Part shown: positions 17,572-32,395 of the stretch, in pieces | How positions within the stretch are numbered: the stretch's first letter is position 1 | How the letters are laid out: the number at the start of each line of letters is the position of its first letter | Source of the DNA: Chrysomallon squamiferum | Lineage: Eukaryota; Mollusca; Gastropoda; Neomphalida; Peltospiridae | Direction of reading: 5' to 3' | DNA: 64,000 nucleotides | Assembly: GCA_012295275.1 (NCBI GenBank) | Contig: CM022672.1 | Span: forward strand, 33,351,716-33,415,715 | The notes under the pieces: model-generated | The model's input: the letters and a program-made list of their open reading frames with translations, nothing else | The model's database searches: none | Told to the model about the DNA's origin: nothing | Translations under genes and position numbers: made by a program

Positions 17572-17801
17572 CTGAAATTGCTCACATTAATTAGAAAAGA
17601 TAAGTCATTTTAACAAGAATAGTATTAAGTAATAACCTTTAAAAGAACATAAAATATAAAAATAAAAGTATGTGTGTGAGTTTTTCAAACAGAATTTAAA
17701 ATAAAAAAAAAAGTAATTGATCAGAAATAATAAAAATGTAATTGAAATTCAAGTGTGTGCTGTTTATTCTATTTTTAATTTCATTACTTGTATATATATA
17801 A

Positions 17802-17833
17802 ATATCTATTCGAGTTTAATGAACCTGTATGTG

Positions 17834-17864
<31 letters not shown>

Positions 17865-17889
17865 AGGTTCATTAAACTCGAATAGATAT
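17802..17889. repeat. 88-bp palindrome, 33-bp perfect arms with (TA)n loop
   Basis: Bases 17802-17834 are the exact reverse complement of 17857-17889 (arms contain 'attcgagtttaatgaacctg'). The 22-base centre is (TA)n. It lies just upstream (minus sense) of the sacsin-like exons. It could be a fold-back or short palindromic element; no target-site duplication was established. Confidence 0.9.
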
Positions 17890-18149
17890 ACAAATGATAA
17901 ATTAATGATGAACAGATCTGCATTAAAAAATAAACTAATACGAGAATGTTGGTATTTAAAAAGCGAAACAGAAATAAACATATCCACATACCCATTTGGC
18001 TGTCTTTATAGTGCACACTCTCTCCTTATTATGTCATGATAAATGTTGCTAATTCTGAAGAAAAGACAGAGAAAAAGTAAATGTTATGTACGACTGAAAA
18101 TCTATTGTTTTTACATCTATAATTAATAACAGATCAGTTTGAATTACTG

Positions 18150-19230
18150 GAAACAAATGAGCCTGGTTCTCGACAAGTTTATTCTATAACTGAGTACAGC
18201 ATACTTTATTAGAATTACTAAAAAGAACAAAAAATATGTACTATGTTTCTATTGATTTTGAAAAAGCTTTGATTCTGTTACTAAAATGAAATATTAAGTT
18301 ATGATATTAATGGGAAATGTTTCATAATAATATTTAACATGTTTGATGGTATAAAATCAAGAATTGTACATAAAGCTGTAAATCTGAATATTTTACAGTA
18401 AGACAACAGGAAAATTCAACACCTTTTTTATTTATTCTAATAATTTAGTAAATCGTTTAGTCACAGAAAACTGTAAAGGTATTCAATCCAATATCAGATT
18501 TTTTTGCTAAAAATATTAATGTATGTCTCTAATATTTTTTAGAGATAGATCTAGATATACGTGTCTGTATGTATATGTGTGTGTATGTGTGTTTGTGTGG
18601 GTGTATCTCGTGTATAGATAATAATATGGAAGTAGAAATTCTTACTGAGTTTACATACCTTGGATTTGTTTTAAGTAAATTTGGATCCTTCATAAATACT
18701 AAGAAAGATTTAATGAACCGAACTACAATGTCAGTGGTTGATGTATAAAAAGAAAATGTAGAAAATTTGATATATCAATCGACTGTCAGATTTGTTTGAC
18801 CATATTATAAAACCACTATTATTATATGGGTGTGAAATCTGGTGGTTTAGTAATTTAAATGTAATTGAAATACTTCATCTCAAGTTTTACAAATAGGTAT
18901 TATGTCTTAATAAGTGAACACTTAACTTTATGGTTTATGCTGAATTACGGAGATATCCATTATCTAAAAGTGTTAAGGTAACAATGCTTATATTTTGGGC
19001 AAAGGTTGTTAACAGTAAAGAGTATAAAATATCTCATCTTGTTATCATTTAACCAGAGTTTAAAAGCTGTATCACATCCTTGGTTATTTTGTATAAAAAC
19101 TACACTAGATGAATGTGGTTTATATAACATATATTCATGTCTTCAAGTGAACGTCTTGTGGATAAAATATGCTGTTAAAAAACCCTTAAAATATCAGTTC
19201 TTACAAAAATTACAATTTCTTTTTTAAAAT
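18150..19230 (+). mobile_element. decayed non-LTR retrotransposon (LINE) reverse transcriptase
   Basis: Pieces in order match the LINE polymerase layout: SRQVYSITEY near 18160, YYVSIDFEKAF then, after a frameshift, DSV near 18240-18275 (the catalytic-Asp motif region), EILTEFTYLGFVLSKFGSF near 18630-18690, KPLLLYGCEIWWF near 18805-18845, and a C-terminal stretch with LDECGLYNIYSC and WIKYAVKK near 19105-19190. Several stops and frameshifts separate them, so it is inactive. The FxYLGxxxxxxGSF and LLYGxExW motifs are typical of RTs common in molluscan genomes. The clade was not assigned. Confidence 0.75.
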
Positions 19231-20450
19231 TGAATGTAACAAGATTTCTCCCAGTAATAATATACAGAGATACTCAAAAGTGATACTCTTTTGAAGAAAT
19301 ATCACAAGGTTGACTCCTAACTGTAATTGCAGATCGTTTTACCCAGAAAAAAATTCAAAGCTGTTAGAGAATAGTTCCAAAGATATTAATTTATTTAATG
19401 CTTACACTTTTTGAGGTGAACAAACAGAAGGGAACAAAAGATATTTACAGTCTTGTAAACAGTCTAAATATATTTCCAAGAGAAAAGAAATATATCTGTT
19501 TTATAAATGAGAAAGTTCATATGGATCTGATTTTCTTTAAGACAAAACGTGATTTTCTTTTTCAGAAATACAAGTTTGACTCCTAACTGTAATTGTTGAT
19601 CTTTTTACCCTGATAAAAATGTCAAGGCTGTCAGTCAATTGTTCCAAAGATATCAATTTCTTTAATGCTTACTTTTTTCAGTTTTGGAATAATTTCAGTT
19701 TTCAAGGGCCTATTCTCAAGCAAAATTGACATAGCTTATTTCATAATATGTCAATAGTATATTTTCTAAAGATCCCTTTTTTTTTTTCATAACTGTGGAA
19801 AGTATATTTCCAATCATATGTCAAACCAAATTTGGTAGAATCATTCATCTGCACTAAAGAAGAAACATAATAATAAAAAAAATCTTCGAGAATTGATAAC
19901 TTCACGTCTACATACTTTTAATGCCAAACTGATCAGATTCAAAAGATGTATATCATGAAGTGTATTTAGAAGTGACAAAGTAAAAATATTTTTTCTTTTA
20001 ACAAGTTATAGTTCTCGAGGTATCATGTTCATGCTAATAAAGTGTCTATAATAATAAAAATCATTTGTTGAGTAACTTTTTTCTCATTGCCACATCAGCA
20101 ATTAAAAAGCTAAATACTACTGAATAAACAATCACAAATAAGAAGGATATTTGTATATCATAACAACAATTGAGAAACTGAAGTCTTGTGACCAAATATT
20201 TACTTTTGTTCAGAAATAAATAAATTGTTTAAAACCTTTACAGGTGTTGTGCTGAAGGCCTCCATGACTGTGTGTAATTAATATTATGTTTGAGAAATGA
20301 GATCGCTAAATAACTGTGATGATTTATTAACCACACTCAGTCGATATATATAAAACTGGTTTCAAAATTATTTCAGCACAGATGTAATCTATTAAATCGA
20401 CGTTTTATTAAGATAATCATAATTTTTCATTACAAAACAAGAACCTTCAT
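19231..20450. repeat. internal duplication and dispersed repeat shared with 30.5-31.4 kb
   Basis: About 105 bases at 19302-19410 recur at 19572-19680 ('gactcctaactgtaattg', 'gttccaaagatat'). The stretch 19735-20240 is matched, with divergence, at about 30505-31370 ('tcatctgcactaaagaa', 'ttgaccaaatattt'-like ends). No coding sequence was recognised. The open frame at 19398-19586 lies inside the repeat. Confidence 0.6.
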
Positions 20451-20612
20451 TCAGAATTCAGGAAGTTCTAGTAGTGAAGAATTGGCTTGTTCGGTTCCTT
20501 TCTGACTCAGAAGTGAATCGACTTCATTGGCCAAGAAAAATGCATGGTTCATCAGAAAATATGCTTTGATCGCATCCCCATCAGTTAGGGCGGGCGGGTA
20601 GTCGTATAACTG
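20451..20612 (-). CDS. orphan candidate last exon, 53 codons plus stop, unknown protein
   Basis: On the minus strand a frame with protein-like composition reads QLYDYPPALTDGDAIKAYF, then NHAFFLANEVDSLLSQ, and ends PEF-stop. It stands out from the low-complexity surroundings in amino-acid mix. An in-frame stop lies 10 codons-worth of bases upstream, so an acceptor must sit between. The possible ttaaag|CAG is weak, and a better acceptor (cttttacag, minus strand) is out of frame. It could be the last exon of an unseen upstream gene, a fossil exon or a retropseudogene piece. The family was not recognised. Confidence 0.35.
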   Translation of the reverse strand, partial: QLYDYPPALTDGDAIKAYFLMNHAFFLANEVDSLLSQKGTEQANSSLLELPEF

Positions 20613-21460
20613 CTTTAAGCTTTAATTATACTGTTCTGTAAAAGATACTGTCTTTCTGAAAGGGCTCACTTTTGAGTGACCTAACACGTCTACATTGGAC
20701 AAGCAACTGCTTTTCTGTGGTCAAGTTTGTTTGCAGGAAGAAAGCTCATAGAGTTAAACTCGTGAATGTAAAACCTAGTGTATGAGTGAGGTTCACAATC
20801 TACATTTCAAGACATATAGCAAGATGATAGCTACCCCACGGTCCTTCTGATTGAAATTACATTTTTGGGGTTTTTTTTGTTTTGTTTCTTTGTTTCTTTG
20901 GGGTTTTTTATTATTATTATTATTATTATTAGCCGGTAGCTATCCCTCTTTATATCGGTGATAACCGCGGTCAGGTGGTACAGGAGGAAATATTTCCGGT
21001 TTTCTGAGAAAACACTGATCCTCTTCAATGAGCCACTGTATGTCTTAAACGAGGTCTTTTTTTGACCGGTGTGCATTCCTAAAATGAAATTATGTTACGT
21101 TGTCTGAGGGCCGTCTGCAAGCCGGTAGCTATCCCTTTTATATCGGTGAGGCAAAGGACCACTCAGGTAATGGTAATTATGGTTTAAATGTTGTTGTTTT
21201 TTGTATATGTAACAAAATATGTATATGTATAATGTATATGTATAACATATATGTTGATTGATTGGGATAGCTAAATCTATTGTTGGATATTTCATTGTGT
21301 TATTCTGTGGTACATACTTAAGCTTAAACACAAAGATTACGTATGATAATAACTAAAATATTAGTTAGAACGTTTAAGTAACCAACTGGACGTAACTAGT
21401 TTAGTAGTATCTATGAAAGCTATTTACTTTTATATTGTATCCTTAGAAGTCTTGTTTGCG
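20613..21460. other. non-coding stretch with short repeated motif
   Basis: (ATT)n at about 20909-20931. A 35-base motif containing 'gccggtagctatccc' and 'tatatcggtga' occurs at about 20932-20963 and again at 21119-21150. No gene was recognised. Confidence 0.5.
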
Positions 21461-21740
21461 TTACTGTTCTCTAATGAGTACAGAATAGTAATTTAGTAAT
21501 TTAAGCTGTCTCAGATAACAAAAACACTTTGTCGCGTGACGTTATTATAGTCTGCTACCCGTTAGACAGGACGAGCCAAATTTGAGGTATTAATACCACT
21601 CAGACTAGTCACCGTGACAGTACTTGATCTTTAACTTTTGAAGTAAGATTTTAAAATAAGACGACATTCAATTTTTGGGATACTGACCCATAATTTGGCC
21701 GCATTTGCCGACCTGACGATCTGTCATTTTGAGCCCTGCT

Positions 21741-22203
21741 CCAACTAACTAACTAACTAACTAACTAAACTAACTAACTAACTAACTAAATAACTAAACT
21801 AACTAACTAACTAAACTAACTAACTAACTAACTAAATAACTAAACTAACTAACTAACTAAACTAACTAACTAAACTAACTAACTAACTAAACTAACTAAA
21901 TAACTAAACTAACTAACTAACTAAACTAACTAACTAACTAACTAAATAACTAAACTAACTAACTAACTAAACTAACTAACTAAACTAACTAACTAACTAA
22001 ACTAACTAAATAACTAAACTAACTAACTAACTAAACTAACTAACTAAACTAACTAACTAAACTAACTAACAAACTAACTAACTAACTAAACTAAACTAAC
22101 TAACTAACTAAACTAACTAAACTAACTAACTAAACTAACTAACTAACTAACTAACTAAACTAACTAACTAACTAACTAAACTAACTAACTAACTAAACTA
22201 ACT
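21741..22203. repeat. (CTAA)n array 1
   Basis: Tetranucleotide AACT repeats with frequent five-base AAACT phase slips, forming a patchy higher-order pattern (blocks such as 'ctaaataactaaactaact' recur). The complement is (TTAG)n, which is not the molluscan telomere unit TTAGGG. Confidence 0.95.
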
Positions 22204-22750
22204 AAATAAATAAATAAATAAATGACAATAGATAAATTAATCAATAAATAATGCACTAATACAACCAAATGTCAGTTAAGAATCAATTAAACTACTGTTT
22301 ACGTAGGATGTCTCTTATATAATTAAATATCATTTGACATTATTGCTCATCTGTTATTTTCATCGTTTAGAAAGTCCACATTGTTCTGCTAATTACATAT
22401 TTAAAACTAAAAACAAAAAGTATGTCCTAATAAAATATTTAAACATTATCTTGTTGGTGAAGAAACTCACTGGTTCTTGTATAACAATTTGAAAGTCGTG
22501 TTCTGAAAAGGTTTAAGTTGTTTGTGACTGGTAGCTATGGCAGGTCTACTTCGTTCACCTCACTTGAAGGCAGGACACAGATACGTATTTTCAGTGCGAT
22601 GATTTATAGCTAAAGCAACGTTAGCTACGTTAACCTTCATACAATTGTTCAAATATATTTCCGCCTGTAGTTTCCAAAATCAACGCCATTTTGTATCCTA
22701 AAAGTCGTACCGATTAAATTATATTCTACGATTCATGGTTAAGTGATGTG

Positions 22751-22804
<54 letters not shown>

Positions 22805-23321
22805 ATTACGTATATACATTTTTTTTTTTCGTTATTGTTCTCTAGTGAATACAGAATACTCATTTATTAGTTTAAGATGGCTCAGATAATTAACACTTTG
22901 TCACCTGACGCTATTATAATCTGCTACCCTTTAGACGGGACGAGCCAAATTTGAGGTATTAATACCACTCAGACTAGTCACCTTGACAGTACTTGATCTT
23001 TAACTTTTGAAGTAAGATTTAAAAATAAGACGACATTCAAGATGACCCGAATGGTCACGATCAGTTTAACAAGATACGGGATCAGTCAGACATGGTTTTC
23101 GTTCTCAAGATTACAATTAACTACACACATATTCGATCCACAAAATTTGTGTGACATTTTGATGTGAAATAAATATTTGCGATAAAATGATTAACAGTGA
23201 GTCTTGTGTTATAACTTACAGAAGAATAAAAAAAGGTCGCCCGAATAAAAATTTTGGGATACTGACCCATAATTTTGGCCGCATTTGCCGACCTGACGAT
23301 CTCTCATTTCGAGCCCTGCTC

Positions 23322-23687
23322 CAACTAACTAACTAACTAACTAACTAACTAAACTAACTAACTAACTAACTAAACTAACTAACTAACTAAACTAACTAAC
23401 TAACTAAACTAACTAACTAACTAAATAACTAACTAACTAACTAAATAACTAACTAAATAAAAATAACTAACTAACTAACTAAATAACTAAACTAACTAAC
23501 TAACTAAACTAACTAAAACTAAACTAACTAACTAAAAACTAACTAAATAACTAAAACTAACTAAATAAACTAAACTAACTAACTAAAAAACTAACTAAAC
23601 TAAACTAACTAACAAACTAAACTAACTAAAACTAAACTAAACTAACTAACTAAACTAAACTAACTAAACTAACTAACTAAACTAACT

Positions 23688-23722
<35 letters not shown>

Positions 23723-23725
23723 ACT

Positions 23726-23756
<31 letters not shown>

Positions 23757-23768
23757 AACTAAACTAAA
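23322..23768. repeat. (CTAA)n array 2
   Basis: Same composition and flanks as array 1, with more AAAACT and AAATAACT variants. It ends in (AAAT)n like the others. Confidence 0.95.
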
Positions 23769-24860
23769 TAAATAAATAAATAAATAAATGACAATAGATA
23801 AATTAATCAATAAATAATGCACTAATACAACCAAATGTCAGTTAAGAATCAATTAAACTACTGTTTACGTAGGATGTCTCTTATATAATTAAATATCATT
23901 TGACATTATTGCTCATCTGTTATTTTCATCGTTTAGAAAGTCCACATTGTTCTGCTAATTACATATTTAAAACTAAAACAAAAAGTATGTCCTAATAAAA
24001 TATTTAAACATTATCTTGTTGGTGAAGAAACTCACTGGTTCTTGTATAACAATTTGAAAGTCGTGTTCTGAAAAGGTTTAAGTTGTTTGTGACTGGTAGC
24101 TATGGCAGGTCTATATCGTTCACCTCACTTGAATGCAGGACACACATACGTATTTTCAGTGCGATGATTTATAGCTAAAGCAACGTTAGCTACGTTAACC
24201 TTCATACAATTGTTCAAATATATTTCCGCCTGTAGTTTCCAAAATCAACGCCATTTTGTATCCTAAAAGTCGTACCGATTAAATTATATTCTACGATTCA
24301 TGGTTAAGTGATGTGAAATATATATATATATATATATAAAACAATTACGTATATACATTTTTTTTTTTCGTTATTGTTCTCTAGTGAATACAGAATACTC
24401 ATTTATTAGTTTAAGATGGCTCAGATAATTAACACTTTGTCACCTGACGCTATTATAATCTGCTACCCTTTAGACGGGACGAGCCAAATTTGAGGTATTA
24501 ATACCACTCAGACTAGTCACCTTGACAGTACTTGATCTTTAACTTTTGAAGTAAGATTTAAAAATAAGACGACATTCAAGATGACCCGAATGGTCACGAT
24601 CAGTTTAACAAGATACGGGATCAGTCAGACATGGTTTTCGTTCTCAAGATTACAATTAACTACACACATATTCGATCCACAAAATTTGTGTGACATTTTG
24701 ATGTGAAATAAATATTTGCGATAAAATGATTAACAGTGAGTCTTGTGTTATAACTTACAGAAGAATAAAAAAAGTCGCCCGAATAAAAATGTTGGGATAC
24801 TGACCCATAATTTTGGCCGCATTTGCCGACCTGACGATCTCTCATTTCGAGCCCTGCTCC

Positions 24861-25000
24861 AACTAACTAACTAACTAACTAACTAAACTAACTAACTAAC
24901 TAACTAAACTAACTAACTAACTAAAAACTAACTAACTAACTAAACTAACTAACTAACTAAATAACTAACTAAATAAACTAACTAACTAAACTAACTAACT

Positions 25001-25075
<75 letters not shown>

Positions 25076-25135
25076 ATAACTAACTAAACTAACTAAATAA
25101 CTAAACTAACTAACTAAATAACTAACTAACTAACT

Positions 25136-25203
<68 letters not shown>

Positions 25204-25482
25204 ATAACTAACTAAATAACTAAATAACTAAACTAACTAAACTAACTAACTAAACTAACTAACTAAACTAACTAACTAAACTAACTAAATAACTAAACTA
25301 ACTAAACTAACTAACTAAATAACTAACTAAATAACTAACTAACTAACTAAACTAACTAACTAACTAAATAAAACTAACTAACTAACTAAACTAACTAACT
25401 AACTAAATAACTAACTAAACTAACTAACTAAATAACTAACTAACTAACTAACTAACTAAACTAACTAACTAACTAACTAACT

Positions 25483-25542
<60 letters not shown>

Positions 25543-25565
25543 ACTAACTAACTAACTAAATAAAC
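24861..25565. repeat. (CTAA)n array 3
   Basis: The longest of the three arrays at about 700 bases, including an almost pure (CTAA)n core near 25005-25075. It shares flanks with arrays 1 and 2. Confidence 0.95.
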
Positions 25566-25599
25566 TACGTAAATAAATAAATATATAATACTTAAATAA

Positions 25600-26209
25600 A
25601 TAAATAAATGACAATAGATAAATTAATCAATAAATAATGCACTAATACAACTAAATGTCAGTTAAAAATCAATTAAACTACTTTTTACATAGAGTGTGTC
25701 TAATGTAATTAGATATCATTTGAAATTACTGCTCACCTGTTATTTTCATCGTTTAGAAAGTCCACATTGTTTTGCTAATTACATATTTCAAACAAAAAAC
25801 AAAAAATGTCCTAATAAAATATTTAAACATTATCTTGTTGGTGAAGAAACTCAGTGGTTCTTGTATAACAATTTGAACGTCGTCTTCTAAAAAGGTTAAA
25901 GTTGTTTGTTTGTGACTGGTAGCTATGGCAGGTCTACTTGGTTCACGTCACTTGATTGCAGGACTCACATACGTAATTTGAGTGCGATAACTTGTAGATA
26001 AAGCAACGTTAGTAACGTTAACCTTCATAAAATTGTTCAGCTATATCTTCCAGTATCTAAAGACTGTTGAAGAATTATATGTTTCTTTAACTTTTTAACC
26101 GTATTATATTTTTATATTTTGTCATAAAAGCATACACATGTAAACAATGACATTATACATAAATCTGTTTTCTTATTATTATTATTTGTATATATAATTT
26201 CGTTGTATT

Positions 26210-26241
<32 letters not shown>

Positions 26242-26636
26242 TATTTATTTATTTATTAACTACAAATAAATTATGTTTGCCTGGTCTTACCTTCCTGTTA
26301 ATCACTATCCAATGAATTTCACCTCTCCATACATTTCCACGCTCCCATCATTTTGTTTCTCTCAGTGTAAACGTTGTTAGAGGTTTCTGCTGTAGATTTA
26401 ATATGAAACGAAGCAGTTTATTACCTTTTATGGATACGCGGGGTTAATGTTTTCCAAGAAAAGACAAAGCTCTTTGTCATGTATTTTTTCTTGGTAAAAC
26501 AAAGTAGCCTGTATTTGATTGGTTGCACAGTTCATGGAGACTCTGTGTTATTCAATGGATGAGAAATATGATACACCCTACACACAAACGAGTCATTAAA
26601 TAGTAAAAAACAAAAAAAGAACCACATATTAGTGAC

Positions 26637-26693
<57 letters not shown>

Positions 26694-28140
26694 TGTGTTA
26701 GTGTATTTATAACTATACCCTTGATGAAACGAATAAGCGAGGGGTCAACCATGATCAAAATATCGAAATCAATGTTTTCATAATATGTACTTCTTTTTCT
26801 GTTCTCTTAACTTTGGAAAATGTGTGACTCTGTGGAACATGATATCATGCACAGTTACTTTTTTCCTTTACTATATGAAAGCGAGCTAACCCTAATGAGT
26901 CATAACAAACCTCCTCTGGTCTCTCAAATGTGACCCGATTTGTCAGGTGTAACAGTTAGAAGTACGATGACACAGACAAATCGTTATATAGAAAACAGCT
27001 CAACCGTAGAGAAACTTTAAACAACTTTAAATGTATGCTAGTTTTATTTTATTTTTAAATTATTATTAATAGTAGTATTACCTACTAGTAGTAGTGGGTA
27101 GTAGTAGTAGCAGTAGTAGTAATACTATACTATTACTACAACTACTACTAGTAATAGTATACTACTACTATTACTACAACTACTACTAGTAATAGTATAC
27201 TACTACTATTACTAGTATTACTATTATTATTATTATCAGTTTATTTCTTTTTCTCTTTTTTCTTTTGTTTTGTTCTTACTTTTTTGTTCTGCTTTACTTT
27301 TATTATCTTTTTTGTTTATTGTTTTATATTTAATATTATTTTATATTTTTCTCCGTTTATAATGTTAATAGTTGTTATCTTTGAGGAAGATTTCGATTTT
27401 TTATATATTTCGTTCTTTATTTACTCGTTTGGTTTTTTAAATTATTATTCTTTTTTATTTGTTTTTATTATTTTTTTTTTATTATTTTATTTGATCACCT
27501 ATTTTAACTTATTAATTTAAGTAAAAGAAGCACTCGGTACTTAAAGTTTAATCATACCTCCGACAAAAACCAATCATGGTGAGATTTGTCTCCATCAGTT
27601 TATTTGCTTTTTTGTGCATTTTAAAAGTTTAAGCAAACAGACATCTGCAGCGAAGCGTTTGGACTTTAACTAGTAAACATGATACAAGCAGAGTTCACTT
27701 AATTGGATGCCTTCTACTTTTGCTGAACTATCAATGAATTGTCATGATTACATAAATTAAGCCTTGTAACTTCAGATTTAGCAAGTTTTATTTTATAATG
27801 GTTGGCGTGTTCCCAGTGAACGAATAAAGCCGCCTAACACAAAACAATAATACACTCGAATGACTCAGCAGTGTAAAGTTTCGTCACAGCAGTGTAAAGT
27901 TTCGTCACAGAAGGCAGGTTCGACTTCGACAAAACAATGAACTGAGTTGCATACATGAGCTGCTGAACGTAATGTTAAAAATAAATGACAGGTTTTAATG
28001 TCAGTCTGTATCTATGCCTTTACCAGATATATTTTGATCAAAACAAATTTGAAAATTTGTTCTGCTTTTGAAACTTTAAAAACAGATACACTATTTGAAG
28101 TTGCATGTTCATTCGTGTTCAGATTCTTTTTGATTTTGTT
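25600..28140. repeat. segmental duplication copy A (partner 32400-35390)
   Basis: Scattered diverged blocks in the same order as 32400-35390: 'gctcacctgttattttcat' (25730/32522), 'tatctaaagac...gaattatatgtttc' (26054/33150), an (AAT)n or (ATT)n array, 'taacacagagaaac'-like text, 'cttctacttttgctgaac' (27711/35079), and 'ataaagccgcctaacac' (27823/35195). Copy A contains (CTTT)n at about 26212-26243, (AAT)n at 26636-26692, and TAG/CTA-rich local palindromes at 27070-27240. No gene was recognised in either copy. Confidence 0.65.
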
Positions 28141-28189
28141 TCTAACCCCGTAGTTACAACTTTTGTCTGGGTGTGGGTGTATGTGTGTG

Positions 28190-30450
<2,261 letters not shown>

Positions 30451-30454
30451 ACTT

Positions 30455-31370
30455 ATTATCAATTCAAAGCTGTTAGAGAATAGTTTCAAAATTGTGTCTG
30501 ACAAAATGTATTTCATAATGTGTCAATACTATGTGTTCCAAATATTCCTAATGTTGTTTTTTTTTCTAACTGCGCAAAGTATATTTCCAATGATATGTGA
30601 AACCAAAGTTGGTAAAATCATTCATCTGCACTAAAGAAAATAATAATAATAATAAAAAAATCTTTGAAAATTCATAACTTAACTTCTACTTGTACTACAA
30701 ACATAGTTTTTAATGCGAAACCGATCAGATTCAAAAGATCCATATGATGAAATACATTCAGAAGTGAGAAATTAGGAAATATGAAATGTTATTTTTCCTT
30801 TAACAAGTTATAGGTCTCTTCAGCATCAAGGTACAATCTTTGTGCTAATAAAGTCTATATAATAATAAAAATCAATTCTTGAATAACCTTTACTCCGGAA
30901 AGCGGGTCTCAAAGCACTTAACAATGAGATTATATTAAAAACAAGCTGACAAAAACTGAATCGATAGATAATTACAGTGTAATAGTATTTACAAAAGTTA
31001 CATGTAAAAGAAGCAGAAGGTGATTTTCACTTGGATTAGATGTAAGAAGTTACTTTTGAATACATTTCCGAGAAACTGCTTGAAGGTGTACATGTTATGA
31101 GGACAGTGTAAAACCAAATGGAGAGTTATAGCGAGGAAAATATTAAGCTTGTTACATTTAAAACATGTTACATACATAATTAATAATAAAATAGGTCATT
31201 CTCTTATTCAGTCATCATTTCCAGGGCATTGCCACATCAGCAATAGGATAAAATAAAAAGCTAAATATTACTCAGTAAATAATCAAAAATAAGGAGGCTA
31301 TTTGTACTTCATAGCAATGGTTGACATACTAAAGTCATGTGACCAAATATTTTGTTTTGTTTTTTTGAGA
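30455..31370. repeat. dispersed repeat, second copy of 19735-20240
   Basis: Shares with the earlier copy the order 'tttcataatgtgtcaata', 'aactgcgcaaagtatatttccaatgatatgt', 'attcatctgcactaaagaa' and a 'gccacatcagcaat' stretch. It includes about 400 extra bases. No gene was seen. Confidence 0.6.
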
Positions 31371-31374
31371 ATAT

Positions 31375-31800
31375 ATTTCTCTAATACAACGAAATGTCAG
31401 TTACAAATCAGTTAAACTAGTTTTTACATAGAATGTCTTTAATCTAAATAGATATCATTTGACATTATTGCTCACCCGTTATTTTTATAATTTAGGAAGT
31501 ACATATTGTTCTGCTAATTACATATTTCAAACCAAAAAGAAAAAGTATGTCCTAATAAAATATTTAAATAAACATTATTTTGTCTGTTGGTGAAGAAAGT
31601 CACTGGTTCTTGTATAACAATTTGAACGTCGTGTTCTGTAAAGGTTTAAGTTGTTTGTTTGTGACTGGTAGCTATGGCAGGTCTACATCGTTCACCTCAC
31701 TTGAATGCAGGACACACATACGTATTTTCAGTGCGATGATTTATAGCTAAAGCAACGTTAGCAACGTTAACCTTCATAAAATTGTTCTAATATATCACGG
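31375..31800. repeat. solitary copy of the (CTAA)n-unit tail
   Basis: The 420 bases following the (CTAA)n arrays ('gtcagttacaaatcag...gaagaaagtcactggttcttg...gtagctatggcagg...gcgatgatttatagctaaagcaacg') occur here without an array. A further copy is at 32430-32830. This supports a dispersed element rather than only local tandem copying. Confidence 0.8.
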
Positions 31801-32204
31801 ACTAAAAACAGAGAACATTTGAGTACGTAATATATACGATGAATGTACGTAGAAGATCACACTTACTTTTTCTGTGTTAAAACACTGAAATAATGCAATC
31901 TTCAGTATTAGATGTTTCAGTATTTCTTTGTCTAATTCATCCATGCAATAGCTTATCAGACTCTTTTATTTCTTTTTTTTATTTCCGATGCGTTTATTTA
32001 TTCAAATATTAAAATATATTCTTTACTGTGAATTTTGTTAGTCAACAAACATCATTTCAAATATTTCCATGTATTTAATAACAGAATATAGTGTGGGAAA
32101 ATAATAATAATGAATAAATCAACAACAAAACAACAACAAACAAAAAAATGATACCCTGAGCTACTGAATGAGAGTTATATTCTGAATATACAGCATATCT
32201 GAGT

Positions 32205-32395
32205 TAAAATAAAATAAAATAAAATAAAGTAAAGTAAAATAAAATAAAATAAAATGAAATAAAATAAAGTAAAATAAAATAAAATAAAATAAAGTAAAAT
32301 AAAATAAAATAAAATTGAATAAAATAAAGTAAAATAAAATAAAATAAAATGAAATAAAATAAAGTAAAATAAAATAAAATAAAATAAATGAATAA
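32205..32395. repeat. (AAAAT)n array with AAAGT variants
   Basis: A pentanucleotide AATAA array with regularly spaced AAGTA variants forming a longer period, placed just before the solitary unit tail at 32430. In the triplicated units the (CTAA)n array occupies that place. Confidence 0.92.

Larger units (their letters stand above)
21461..25920. repeat. 1.5-kb unit in three tandem copies, each carrying a (CTAA)n array
   Basis: Each unit has: a 'gttctctagtgaatacag...gacgggacgagccaaatttgagg' block (21461, 22831 and 24370); a 'gggatactgacccataat...cctgctccaactaac' block (about 21677, 23256 and 24794); a (CTAA)n array; then 'aaataaatgacaatagataaattaatcaa' and a conserved tail ending near 'cgattcatggttaagtg'. 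Copies 2 and 3 are nearly identical over about 1.5 kb; copy 1 is older and shorter in the left block. The tail alone also occurs at 31375-31800 and 32430-32830. No ORF is shared, so this is a satellite-like or non-autonomous repeat. Confidence 0.88.

Noticed and set aside
21741-25565. (CTAA)n arrays as interstitial telomeric repeats
   Set aside because: The complement is (TTAG)n without the GGG of the molluscan telomere unit, and the arrays are embedded in a tandem unit with unique flanks.
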